The notes beneath the pieces are model-generated. The model made no database searches. It saw nothing but the letters and a program-made list of their open reading frames with translations, and was not told the DNA's origin. From an uncultured Clostridia bacterium (GTDB lineage Bacteria; Bacillota; Clostridia; TANB77; CAG-508), in the NCBI GenBank assembly GCA_947631315.1, contig CANRLA010000013.1, positions 1 to 25,265 of the forward strand: 25,265 nucleotides of DNA, given 5' to 3'. A program made the translations under genes and the position numbers. Below are positions 1-7,723 of this stretch, in pieces (positions within the stretch are counted from its first letter, which is position 1; every line of letters begins with the position of its first letter).

Positions 1-2
1 AG

Positions 3-50
3 AAAAGCTCGAATAGCACATATATCAATGTGTTACGAGCTTTTTATTTT
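3..50 (+). terminator. Rho-independent terminator at window edge
   Basis: The arms AAAAGCTCG (3-11) and CGAGCTTTT (36-44) pair perfectly. An inner stem TAGCACA/TGTGTTA closes a short loop, and a T-rich tract follows on the plus strand. It would end a plus-strand gene lying left of the window. The same hairpin is also in the 5' leader of any transcript starting from the leftward promoter at 71-99, so it may have a second role there. Confidence 0.7.
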
Positions 51-70
51 TTTCAACTGTTAAAGATGGG

Positions 71-99
71 ATTATACTAGAAAATTTTAGGCTTGTCAA
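71..99 (-). promoter_or_regulatory. Sigma-A-type promoter reading out of the window leftwards
   Basis: On the minus strand, TTGACA (99-94), a 17-nt spacer and TATAAT (76-71) match the consensus exactly. Transcription would start near 64 and run left through the hairpin at 3-44. The target gene is outside the window. Confidence 0.7.
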
Positions 100-138
100 T
101 GTTTTTATTAATATTTTAGCCTATTTTGGTTATAATTT

Positions 139-534
139 TTAATAATTTTTTAAAAATTCTGAAACACTCATTATTTTTGGTTTATCTATATCTATTTCAT
201 AAAAATCTTTATCTCCCGTAATAAATATATCAACATTTTCCATAATTGCAGTATGTAAGATAATATAGTCATTATCATCTCTGATTTTAAATAATTTATT
301 TTTTATTTGTGTTGGAGAATGTACCAAAGTATATGGAAATTCATTAAAAAATTTTTGTAAAGTTTCTTGATTTATTTTAAATTTATATTTTATTAACTCA
401 TTTAATTCTTCAATTGTATAAGAGCAAATTATAATTTCATAATTGTTAGAAATTTTATAGATTAAATCATTCATTATCTTGCTCTTAAATACAAATGCAG
501 AAACTAGAATATTAGTATCTAGCATAACTTTCAT
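139..534 (-). CDS. PIN-domain ribonuclease toxin (VapC-like)
   Basis: This 131-residue protein is a putative toxin of the PIN family, which are metal-dependent endoribonucleases. The sequence shows the acidic residues expected of a PIN active site: D6 in MLDTN at the N-terminus, E42/E43, D89 in the RDDNDY segment, and D108/D110 in the GDKDF motif near the C-terminus. The length is normal for a single PIN domain. Its start codon lies 6 bp after the stop of the AbrB-type gene upstream, so the two are almost certainly co-transcribed and form a toxin-antitoxin pair. The Shine-Dalgarno site is weak, which fits lower expression of the toxin than the antitoxin. The RNA target cannot be told from the sequence. 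Confidence 0.85.
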   Translation of the reverse strand: MKVMLDTNILVSAFVFKSKIMNDLIYKISNNYEIIICSYTIEELNELIKYKFKINQETLQKFFNEFPYTLVHSPTQIKNKLFKIRDDNDYIILHTAIMENVDIFITGDKDFYEIDIDKPKIMSVSEFLKNY

Positions 535-540
535 TAAGGT

Positions 541-792
541 TTATTTCCTTTCTTTTCTAAACCCTTTTATCATATTTACAACATCTTCTTCTGTTTTTAG
601 ACCTAGTCTTTCTGCTTCTCCATCAAAAGCATCTTGAACTTTCTCTAATGCTAACATTGCTGAATTTTTAATAACAATATCTTTACCTTTTTGCAAAAAA
701 ATTATTTTGCTCCCTTCTTTAAGTTTTAGTTTTTCTCTGATAGATTTTGGTATTGTTATTTGGCCTTTAGTTGTTACTTTTGCTAATTCCAT
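541..792 (-). CDS. AbrB/SpoVT-type antitoxin
   Basis: This 83-residue protein begins with a swapped-hairpin AbrB DNA-binding domain: the core TTKGQITIPKSIREKL and a following EGSKIIFLQ strand are typical of MazE/VapB-like antitoxins. The C-terminal 35 residues are charged and probably bind the PIN toxin encoded just downstream. The start at 792 has the strong site AAGGAAGG 8 nt upstream. A longer reading frame opens at 837, but it begins upstream of the -10 box at 826-831, so the shorter start is preferred. Such proteins usually repress their own promoter, and no clear palindrome was spotted there. Confidence 0.85.
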   Translation of the reverse strand: MELAKVTTKGQITIPKSIREKLKLKEGSKIIFLQKGKDIVIKNSAMLALEKVQDAFDGEAERLGLKTEEDVVNMIKGFRKERK

Positions 793-825
793 AAAATCAC
801 GTCCTTCCTTACTTTCCTTACTTGT

Positions 826-854
826 ATTATACGTCATATTTTCTAAAATATCAA
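826..854 (-). promoter_or_regulatory. Promoter of the AbrB-PIN operon
   Basis: On the minus strand, TTGATA (854-849), 17 nt, TATAAT (831-826). The expected start site near 819 gives a leader of about 27 nt before the AbrB start at 792, holding its ribosome binding site. Confidence 0.7.
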
Positions 855-887
855 TATAATTTTATAATTTAATTATGATTATTTATT

Positions 888-1238
888 CTATAAAATATTT
901 TTTATGTGATTTATATAGAATTTATCTTTTTTATACACTTCAATTACGTCAAATCTTATCTTTCGTTTTTCTAATTTATTTTTATAAATATAGAATTTGC
1001 TTGCATTTAAAATATGCTTTTGTTTTCTTTTGTCGACAGCATCGATTGGACATCCATAATTTGTATTTCTTCTTGTTTTTACTTCAATAAAAACTATTTC
1101 ATCTTTATCTTTTGCAATTATATCTATTTCTCCTTGCCTACATCTAAAATTCCTTATTATTAACTTATATCCATTATTGATTAAATATTGAGTCCCAATC
1201 TCTTCTCCTGTTTTTCCTAATTCATGTCTTTCGTACAT
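888..1238 (-). CDS. yraN: YraN family (UPF0102) endonuclease-like protein
   Basis: This 116-residue protein has the full YraN pattern: N-terminal GKTGEEIGTQYL, the restriction-endonuclease-like core RCRQGEIDIIAKD, then IVFIEVKTR, which supplies the D and ExK acidic/lysine residues of a PD-(D/E)XK fold. The family is widespread and is usually found next to comM, dprA or rnhB. Its biochemical role is not established. The start overlaps the 3' end of dprA by 22 bp, so translation is probably coupled within a comM-dprA-yraN operon. Confidence 0.9.
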   Translation of the reverse strand: MYERHELGKTGEEIGTQYLINNGYKLIIRNFRCRQGEIDIIAKDKDEIVFIEVKTRRNTNYGCPIDAVDKRKQKHILNASKFYIYKNKLEKRKIRFDVIEVYKKDKFYINHIKNIL

Positions 1239-2088
1239 CTTATATATTTATCTCCTGGCAAGCTTTCTATAAATCCATCTACTTCTAGCATAAATAATAT
1301 TTCATTTACTTCACTTATCTTTTTATTTACTCTTTTAGATATTTCATCTGCTGTCTGTGGCAAGGCACATAAATTATCATATATTTCTTTGAATCTACCT
1401 TCTATTTGAGGTTTTAGTTCTTTTTCATCTCCTAATAAGTCCAATACATCTTGCACTGACATTACAAGTTCAGCTCCTTCTTGCAATAACTTATTAGTTC
1501 CATAACTATTTTTTTGACTAATATTCCCTGGTATACAAGCAACCTCTTTCTTTTGCTTGAAACCGCATCTTGCTGTAATTGTACTACCGCTTCTATATTT
1601 TGCCTCAATAACTAATATCAAATCTGCTAACCCACTTATTATTCTATTTCTTCTAGGAAATCTACTCATTTCTACATCTTCATCTTGTTCCCATTCACTT
1701 ACAATTGCTCCGCCATTTTTTATTATATTTTCTGCTAAAACTTTATTTTCTGTTGGATATATTTTATTTAAACCTGACGCTATAACTGCAATTGTTTTAC
1801 CCTCATTTTGCATAGAATTTATATGTGCTATTGTATCTATGCCTATTGCTAGTCCACTTATTATACATATTCCCATCTTTGAGAGTTCTCTAGCAAATCT
1901 TTCCGCTTGGCTTTTACCATAAGGTGTACAATTCCTTGACCCTACTATTGCTACAGATTTTTTATTTAATAAATCTATATTTCCTTCTATATAAAGCTTT
2001 TGGGGACAATTTTTTATTTTTAATAATTTACTCGGATAATTTTTACTTTTATTGGTTAATGTTTCTATTTTAAAATTTTATAATCCAT
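1217..2088 (-). pseudogene. dprA: DNA-processing protein DprA, 5' frameshift
   Basis: DprA loads RecA on single-stranded DNA during transformation. The Rossmann-like core is clear: VAIVGSRNCTPYGK, IISGLAIGIDTIAH, ASGLNKIYP, SEW, FPRRNRIISGLADLILVIEA, SGSTITA, and a C-terminal winged-helix segment (PQTADEISKRVNKK). The longest ATG frame starts only at 1876, inside the core, while homologous sequence continues upstream to about 2070 with no start codon. An ATG at 2088 (MDYKIL) opens in the adjacent frame and would join it if one A were restored to the A4 run at 2068-2071. The repaired protein would have about 290 residues and lack the N-terminal SAM-like domain of some DprA proteins. GGAGAG at 2109-2104 precedes the 2088 start. 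Either this is a real loss or a homopolymer sequencing error. Confidence 0.8.
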
Positions 2089-2240
2089 TTTTTTATGGAT
2101 TATCTCTCCTTTCTTTTAAGATTTTGGAATATTTCGTTAATCACATCTAAGCATTTCTTATTTTTCTATTTTGCATAATTTTTGATTTTCATTTTTTTCT
2201 TATTTATTTTTGATTTTTTATCTCTTATTATTTTTTTATT

Positions 2241-3783
2241 TTAATTTTCTATATTATGATATTTTTTATCTAAACTTCTATATTGAATTGCTTCTGCAAT
2301 ATGTCTTTTTTCAATATTTTCTGTTCCTTCTAAATCTGCTATTGTCCTTGCTACTTTTAGTATTTTACTATGTACTCTAGCACTTAATCCTAACTTTTGA
2401 TATGCTTTCTTTAATAGTTCTTTACTTTCATCATTTATTTTGCAATACTTTTCACATTGACTAGAATTAAGCCCTGCATTCGAAAATATTTTTTCATTTT
2501 TATATCTTATTTCTTGAATTTTCCTTGCTCTATCAACTCTTTCTTTTATTTGACTAGATGTTTCTTGTACTTGAGAATTTAATTTATCATAACTTACTCT
2601 TTGAACTTCTATTTGAAGGTCTATTCTATCTAAAAGTGGTCCACTTAATTTATTCATATATTTTTTTATTTCATTTGGACTACAATTACATCTTTTATAA
2701 TTTGAACCATAATAACCACAAGGGCATGGATTCATCGATGCTACTAATACAAAATTGCAAGGATATGTAAGTGTTTGATTTAATCTACTTATTGTTACTT
2801 TTTTATCTTCCAATGGTGCTCTCAAAACTTCCAATGTGTTTTTATCAAATTCTGCAATTTCATCTAAAAACAACACTCCATTATGCGCTAGACTTATTTC
2901 TCCTGGCTTTGGTATTCTTCCACCACCAATTAATGCAGTTGTTGTTATTGTATGATGTGGGCTTCTAAATGGTCTAGAAATTATAATATTTTCATTACTT
3001 TTTAGAGTTCCTGATATACTATGAATTTTTGTTGTTTCTAGTGATTCTTCAAAGCTTAAATCAGGTAATATTGTATTTAACCTTTGTGCTAACATTGTTT
3101 TTCCGCGCTCCTGGACTGCCTATTAATAGAATATTATGACCTCCTGCTGCCACAATTTCTAAAGCTCTTTTTACATTTTCTTGTCCTTTTACATCGGCAA
3201 AATCTATATCATATTTATTTGTTTTTTTATTTACTTCTTTCCATGTTGATTTCATTTCTTGAAGCTCTTTTTTTCCTTTTAAGTATTTAATAATTTCACA
3301 TAGTGTTTCTGCTCCAAGTATTTTTATTCCATCAATTAGTTCTACTTCTTTTAGATTTCCTTTGGGAATTATTATTTCTTTTACTCCTAATCTTTTAGCT
3401 TCTATGCAAATTGGTAGTATTCCATTTATTTTATTTATTCTTCCATCTAATGATAATTCTCCTATAAAAACTGTGTTTTCTATTTTTTTACTAATTTTTA
3501 TATTTTCCATACTAAACAGCACTCCCATTGCAATTGGCAAATCGAGATATGAACCTTCTTTTCTAATATCGGCTGGTGCTAAATTTACTAAAATTCTCCT
3601 ACTAAATAGTTCATATCCTGAGTTTTTTATTGCTGCTCTTACTCTTTCTTTTGACTCCTTAATACTTGTATCAGGAAGTCCTACTATTTCCCATTCAGGA
3701 AGACCTCCTGAAACATCTACTTGAACATTTACAATATATCCCTCTAATCCTTTAAGAGACATACTTTTTATTATTGAAAGCAA
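2241..3783 (-). pseudogene. comM: ComM/YifB Mg-chelatase-like AAA+ ATPase, frameshifted in Walker A
   Basis: ComM is a hexameric AAA+ helicase that helps branch migration during natural transformation in some bacteria. The N-terminal half (3783 down to about 3105) has the Lon-protease-like fold typical of YifB, with GLPDTSIKESKERVRAAI. The C-terminal half (3095-2241) holds Walker B VLFLDEIAEF, the sensor region and the C-terminal Mg-chelatase segment. The two halves are in different frames. The P-loop should read GSPGAGKTMLAQRL, but an extra base near 3105 changes it to GSPGARKN and leads to early termination at 3061. Without that base the protein is about 513 residues, normal for the family. 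Start is TTG at 3783 with AAAGGAG 5 nt upstream. As written the gene cannot make a working ATPase. Confidence 0.85.
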
Positions 3784-3919
3784 TATTTCTCCTTTCTTAT
3801 ATAGTAATCGTTAATATAAAACATAGCTTTAATTTACAGGATTAGTAATTAGAAATAATTACTTTAGAATTAATTTTTTTGACTTTTAATTTAAAACTTT
3901 AGAAGTATAATTTTTTTAC

Positions 3920-3976
3920 AAAAAAACGAAGCTAAGATTTTCTATGCTATAAATAACTTAGAAAATCTAAGCTCCG
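3920..3976 (-). terminator. Attenuator-like terminator H1 of copy 1
   Basis: A 50-nt hairpin (3976-3927) with about 21 pairs, two mismatches and a UUUA loop on the minus strand, followed by seven U residues (3926-3920). It would stop transcription before comM unless a ribosome on the leader ORF keeps the 5' arm open. Confidence 0.6.
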
Positions 3977-4039
3977 CATAATTCTCCTCTACGTCAAGTC
4001 CATCGTCTTCGACGATGACTTTCCTAGAGTATAAAAAAT
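3921..4039 (-). repeat. Dispersed 119-bp structured leader element, copy 1 (upstream of comM)
   Basis: It is 116/119 identical to 16552-16670, differing at 3929, 3956 and 4001. Read on the minus strand the order is: hairpin H2 (4029-3987, stems CTCTA/TAGAG, AAGTC/GACTT, ATCGTC/GACGAT with a GAA loop); a Shine-Dalgarno site AGAGGAG (3990-3984) whose first half lies in the H2 stem; a leader ORF from ATG 3979 to TAG 3947; and hairpin H1 (3976-3927) with seven U residues after it. The element lies between a consensus promoter at 4063-4091 and the comM start at 3783, so it should be in the comM 5' leader. Confidence 0.85.
3947..3979 (-). CDS. Leader peptide MRSLDFLSYL in copy 1
   Basis: Ten codons and TAG. 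AGAGGAG ends 4 nt before the ATG. The ORF begins 3 nt before H1, covers its whole 5' arm and loop, and its stop codon is the first three bases of the 3' arm. The only coding change relative to copy 2 is silent (AGT for AGC, Ser8). Translation has not been shown, and the ORF is too short for coding statistics. Confidence 0.45.
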   Translation of the reverse strand: MRSLDFLSYL

Positions 4040-4062
4040 AACCTTGTTATATTAATGAAGTA

Positions 4063-4091
4063 ATTATACTACCATAATTTGACAAGGTCAA
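4063..4091 (-). promoter_or_regulatory. Promoter upstream of leader element copy 1 and comM
   Basis: On the minus strand, TTGACC (4091-4086), a 17-nt spacer, TATAAT (4068-4063). The predicted start near 4056 places the whole 119-bp element in the 5' untranslated region of comM. Confidence 0.65.
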
Positions 4092-4190
4092 GTAAAATCG
4101 TATTCCATTTTTCGACAAAATTCTACTAGATTTTATTTTATCCATTTTTATTAATTTTTAGATTAATAATTTTTTATATAAAGACTTCTT

Positions 4191-4871
4191 TTAGTCTATT
4201 GTTGTACTTGTTCTTCCTGTTCCTAGCACATCTTCTTGTAATGATCTCCAAGTGTTGCAACCTATTATGCCATCTACTGCCAAACCTTCTCTTTGTTGAT
4301 ATCTCCTTACTGCATTTAAAGTTTTACTTCCAAATATTCCATCTAATCCACCTGTGTCAAATCCTAAAGTGTTTAAATCATCTTGTGCAATCATTACATA
4401 AGAACCTCTTGATCCATTGCTTATAAGTGGATATCCTCCTGTAGAACATGCTGGATTTCCTCTTCTTTTATCAAAATGTACCCATGTTGGAGTAAGTGAT
4501 TTTGGTTCAACATATGACCATACACCTGAATTTCTTGCACTGTTATATAGGTTATTTCTTTGAGTATCATTTAATGTTTGACCTACATCAAATGCTAAAC
4601 CTGCATAATGTTGAGAAAATGTTCCGTGTCCACCCTCCCATGGTCTTTTAAATGCGAAACCTACTGGTATTGGGCCTCCATAAATATATCTTTGACTATT
4701 CCAAGATACCATTGCTCTTTTTTCTGTCCAAAGCAAATTGCTTTTACTTGAACCTCTAAATTCTCCCACTGTTAAAGTTCTATTTGTAACATAAGGCATT
4801 GCCTCTTTTTCTCCTCTATAGTATGTTTCCATACGATTTGTATCATTATTATAAACTTTTATTTTTGCCAT
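4191..4871 (-). CDS. M15-type peptidoglycan peptidase with C-terminal peptidoglycan-binding domain
   Basis: This 226-residue protein appears to cleave peptidoglycan peptides. Residues 30-135 resemble M15/VanY-like D,D- or L,D-carboxypeptidases: HYAGLAFDVG gives the HxxxxxxD zinc motif (H88, D95) and TPTWVHFDKR gives the later H132. Residues about 160-212 form a PG_binding_1 repeat (QDDLNTLGF, GLDGIFGSKTLNAVRRYQ, VDGIIGCNTW). There is no signal peptide or membrane segment, so it may act in the mother cell or at the spore surface, or leave by lysis. The ATG at 4871 is preferred because MAKIKVYNN looks like a natural start. AAAGGA is 12 nt upstream, a long spacing. A frame opening at 4913 has no better site. 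Confidence 0.75.
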   Translation of the reverse strand: MAKIKVYNNDTNRMETYYRGEKEAMPYVTNRTLTVGEFRGSSKSNLLWTEKRAMVSWNSQRYIYGGPIPVGFAFKRPWEGGHGTFSQHYAGLAFDVGQTLNDTQRNNLYNSARNSGVWSYVEPKSLTPTWVHFDKRRGNPACSTGGYPLISNGSRGSYVMIAQDDLNTLGFDTGGLDGIFGSKTLNAVRRYQQREGLAVDGIIGCNTWRSLQEDVLGTGRTSTTID

Positions 4872-5063
4872 ACAAAATTTCAATCCTTTCTTGTTTCTCT
4901 CTAGGAGTAACATTCAGAAATGAAAGAGTACTTTCTTTCAAACTATTCCTCCATTATATTTATACTTTATGCAAAATATTTTTATTTTGTTATATAAATT
5001 TGTGAATAATTTTTTTACTTTAGAAAATAATAAATATATATTTTTTAGAAAGGACCGGTTAAT

Positions 5064-5252
5064 ATGGCTAATTTAAGTCAAATTGAATTACAAAATTTAA
5101 AACATTTTATTTCATCTTCAAGCATTGAAAATACTAAATTAACTTCTTATAGCAGTACATCTGTTGACCCACAAGTAAAGCAACTTTTTACTAAAGCTGC
5201 TCAAGATAGTCTAAATACTAAAGAAACATTAATGACTTTTCTTAATAATTAA
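5064..5252 (+). CDS. Small CotF-like spore coat protein
   Basis: This 62-residue, mostly helical protein has the pattern of short coat proteins in Clostridia: an N-terminal helix with ELQNLKHFISSS and a second helix QVKQLFTKAAQDSLNTKETL. These small proteins resemble half of a ferritin-like four-helix bundle. AGAAAGGA lies about 10 nt before the ATG. The next gene, also coat-like, follows 79 bp downstream on the same strand, so they are probably expressed together late in sporulation. The assignment rests on pattern memory and is not certain. Confidence 0.6.
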   Translation: MANLSQIELQNLKHFISSSSIENTKLTSYSSTSVDPQVKQLFTKAAQDSLNTKETLMTFLNN

Positions 5253-5331
5253 ATTTATTTGTTAAGTTTTTATAATAAGATTTATTGAAAATTAATTATT
5301 ATTTATTTATAAAAATAAGGAAGGATAAAAT

Positions 5332-5580
5332 ATGGATGAGAAAACTATGTTAAATGACATTTTAGAACAGACTAAGTCTAAACTTACTTGCTATCAAAAT
5401 GTAATTTCTGAAACAGAAAATATAGAGCTTAGACAAACTTTAAAACAACTGCGTGACAATTTAGAAAGCTTTCAATATGAACTTTTCAAAGTTGCAAGTT
5501 CAAAAGGATATTATATTCCTGCTCAACCTGCTACTGAGAAAGAAATTCAAAAAGTAAGAAAAGATTTAGAAAATTTGTAA
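5332..5580 (+). CDS. CotF-family spore coat protein
   Basis: This 82-residue protein matches the Coat F domain: MLNDILEQTKSKLTCYQNVI, then an SETENIELRQTLKQLRDN helix and the family-typical tail segment KGYYIPAQPA. Coat F proteins form part of the spore coat or are spore-associated. AAGGAAGGA lies 8 nt before the ATG. It pairs with the 62-residue coat-like gene upstream and ends at a strong bidirectional terminator shared with the convergent permease gene. Confidence 0.75.
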   Translation: MDEKTMLNDILEQTKSKLTCYQNVISETENIELRQTLKQLRDNLESFQYELFKVASSKGYYIPAQPATEKEIQKVRKDLENL

Positions 5581-5586
5581 AAACAT

Positions 5587-5630
5587 AAAAAATTTGGATT
5601 AAAACTATAACCCAAATTTTTTATTTTATA
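5587..5630. terminator. Bidirectional terminator between coat genes and AI-2E permease
   Basis: AAAAAATTTGG (5587-5597) pairs perfectly with CCAAATTTTTT (5612-5622). T tracts follow in both directions, so it can end the plus-strand coat transcript and the minus-strand permease transcript. Confidence 0.8.
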
Positions 5631-5643
5631 TTTAATCTTTTTA

Positions 5644-6831
5644 TTAATTTTCTATATTATCTTCTATATTTTTTATATTATTTTCATTTTCTATAACATT
5701 TACATTTTTAGCTACTTCTTTATCTTTAAGTCTTACATTAATAAAATCTTCAATTACAAGTTTTATAAGTGTGATTATTGGAACTGCTATAAACATTCCT
5801 ATTACTCCAAAATATGCTCCTCCCACTGTAACTGCAAAAATTACAAGTAATGGACTTATCTTTAATCTTGAACTTGTTATTCTTGGATTTATAATATTAG
5901 CATCTATTTGTTGTAAAATTATAACTACTATTGCCATTATTAATGCTTGTTTCCAGCCTCCCGTTAAAAGTGTAATTATTATGGATATTGCAACACCAAC
6001 AATTGCTCCAAAGTATGGAATAAGATTTGATATTCCTATGAAAACTCCTAAAAGTAGAGAATATTTTACTCCTATTATTGACATTGCAATACTTGTTACT
6101 GCTGCAACTACAAAAGCATCTATAACTTGGCTTGATATAAAATTAACAAATATTTCGTTTCCCGATGTAAAATATTTATTAAATTTTCTATATCCACTAT
6201 CTTTCATTACTGATTTAGCAAATTTATTTATAAATTCTACTATTGACTCTCTTTGAGCTAATATATATATTGAACATACAATTGCTATGAAAATATTTAC
6301 TATCGATTTTACTGCACCGAATGCTGAATCTATATATGTTTTAATTTTTTCCGGTGTAAACATTTCTTCAAAGTTAATTTTTTGAATATACTCAACTATT
6401 GGCTTTAATATATTATTTTGAATCCAAGGTGCTATATCAAAATTTATCTCATCTGCGCTTATTGCGTTATAATAACTTTGTATATTACTTACCAAGTCTT
6501 CTATACTTCCAAATAATACTGGTATGATGAATTTGATAATTATTGAAATTGCTGCTATTGCTAGAGCATATACAATAGCAATGCTTAAACCTCTTGTATG
6601 TTTTAATTTTGTCTTTTTCTTAAATAAATTTTCAATCTTTTTTGATGGAAGATACAAAACATAAGCTAGTATTATTCCTATAACAAATGGCATTAATATA
6701 TAAAATAAATTAGCTAGCCATTTTCCTATTCCTGAAAAATTATCTAAAAATTTGTATATTACTATTAGAACAATACCTATAGATACCCAATATATCCACT
6801 TTTTGGTTCCCATTATCTTCTCTTTTTTCAT
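5644..6831 (-). CDS. AI-2E family transporter (permease)
   Basis: This 395-residue integral membrane protein has the AI-2E/YdiK/YtvI layout: two to three N-terminal membrane helices (about residues 10-60), a soluble stretch, then a C-terminal cluster with GIKYS-like GVKYSLLLGVFIGISNLIPYFGAI, the family hallmark. Another conserved piece is QQIDANIINPRI, then a final pair of helices. Members include small-solute exporters and ion antiporters, and the substrate cannot be told here. The last 25 residues are asparagine/glutamate-rich and low complexity. GGAGG precedes the ATG by 6 nt. It lies 37 bp downstream of the exonuclease III gene on the same strand, so they may share a transcript. Confidence 0.85.
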   Translation of the reverse strand: MKKEKIMGTKKWIYWVSIGIVLIVIYKFLDNFSGIGKWLANLFYILMPFVIGIILAYVLYLPSKKIENLFKKKTKLKHTRGLSIAIVYALAIAAISIIIKFIIPVLFGSIEDLVSNIQSYYNAISADEINFDIAPWIQNNILKPIVEYIQKINFEEMFTPEKIKTYIDSAFGAVKSIVNIFIAIVCSIYILAQRESIVEFINKFAKSVMKDSGYRKFNKYFTSGNEIFVNFISSQVIDAFVVAAVTSIAMSIIGVKYSLLLGVFIGISNLIPYFGAIVGVAISIIITLLTGGWKQALIMAIVVIILQQIDANIINPRITSSRLKISPLLVIFAVTVGGAYFGVIGMFIAVPIITLIKLVIEDFINVRLKDKEVAKNVNVIENENNIKNIEDNIEN

Positions 6832-6868
6832 AGATTTCCTCCATTTTTATTTTAATAATTTATACAGA

Positions 6869-7615
6869 TTATAAATCTATTTCTAGTTCTATTGGACAGT
6901 GATCACTTCCTAAGATTTCTTGATGAATTTTAGCATCTATTATTTTTTCTTTAATTCTATCAGATACTATAAAATAGTCAATTCTCCAACCTGCATTTTT
7001 TTCTCTAGCTTTAAACATATATGACCACCACGTATAACACTCTTTCTTATCAGGATATTTATATCTAAAAGTATCAACAAAATTACTATCTAATAAAAGT
7101 GTCATTTTGCTTCTTTCTTCATCTGTAAATCCTGCATTATGATGATTACTTGATGGATTTTTTAAATCAATTTCTTTATGTGCAACATTAAAATCACCAC
7201 AATAGATAACTGGTTTTATTTTATCTAGTTCTATTAGATATTCTCTAATCTTATCTTCCCATTTCATTCTAAAATCTAGTCTTTCTAGTTCTCTTTTAGA
7301 ATTTGGGGTGTAGCAATTAACTAGATAGAAATTATCATATTCACAAGTTATAATTCTGCCTTCATTATCATCACCATAAGTGACTGAAATTGGCTTAATT
7401 TTTGAAAATACTGCTGTACCTGAATATCCTTTTTTCTCAGCACTATTCCAGTAATTAAATTCTCTTAATTTTTTCATATTTTCATCTATTTGTTCTTCTT
7501 GAAGTTTTGTTTCTTGTATGCAGAATATATCTGCATTTACTTTTTCAAAAAAATCATAAAAACCTTTATTTACAGCTGCTCTTATACCATTTACATTCCA
7601 AGAAATAAGTTTCAT
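6869..7615 (-). CDS. xth: Exodeoxyribonuclease III / AP endonuclease
   Basis: This 248-residue enzyme cuts DNA at abasic sites in base excision repair and degrades DNA 3' to 5'. All the exonuclease III family motifs are present: SWNVNGIRA (N7), CIQETK (E35, metal), YTPNS, CGDFNVAH (D and N), GWRIDYF and the C-terminal GSDHCPI with the catalytic His. Length is typical. An AGGTGG site precedes the ATG. It lies just upstream of the AI-2E permease and downstream of the terminator of the G5/hydrolase gene. Confidence 0.95.
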   Translation of the reverse strand: MKLISWNVNGIRAAVNKGFYDFFEKVNADIFCIQETKLQEEQIDENMKKLREFNYWNSAEKKGYSGTAVFSKIKPISVTYGDDNEGRIITCEYDNFYLVNCYTPNSKRELERLDFRMKWEDKIREYLIELDKIKPVIYCGDFNVAHKEIDLKNPSSNHHNAGFTDEERSKMTLLLDSNFVDTFRYKYPDKKECYTWWSYMFKAREKNAGWRIDYFIVSDRIKEKIIDAKIHQEILGSDHCPIELEIDL

Positions 7616-7682
7616 ATTTTACCACCTTTAAAACTAAGAAATATATTTCAAATTCGCTTTTTAACGATATTTTTTAAAATAG

Positions 7683-7711
7683 AAAAAACTGAACGCCATC
7701 TAGACATCCAG
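7683..7711 (-). terminator. Terminator of the G5/SleB-like hydrolase gene
   Basis: On the minus strand, CTGGATG (7711-7705) pairs with CGTTCAG (7695-7689), including wobble pairs, and is followed by six U residues. It lies 12 bp after the stop codon. Confidence 0.6.
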
Positions 7712-7723
7712 CTCTTACATTGA

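Noticed and set aside
3947..3979. Extended leader ORF reading from the 119-bp element into comM or the WG gene
   Set aside because: The TAG after ten codons, and a second stop after it, prevent fusion in both copies.
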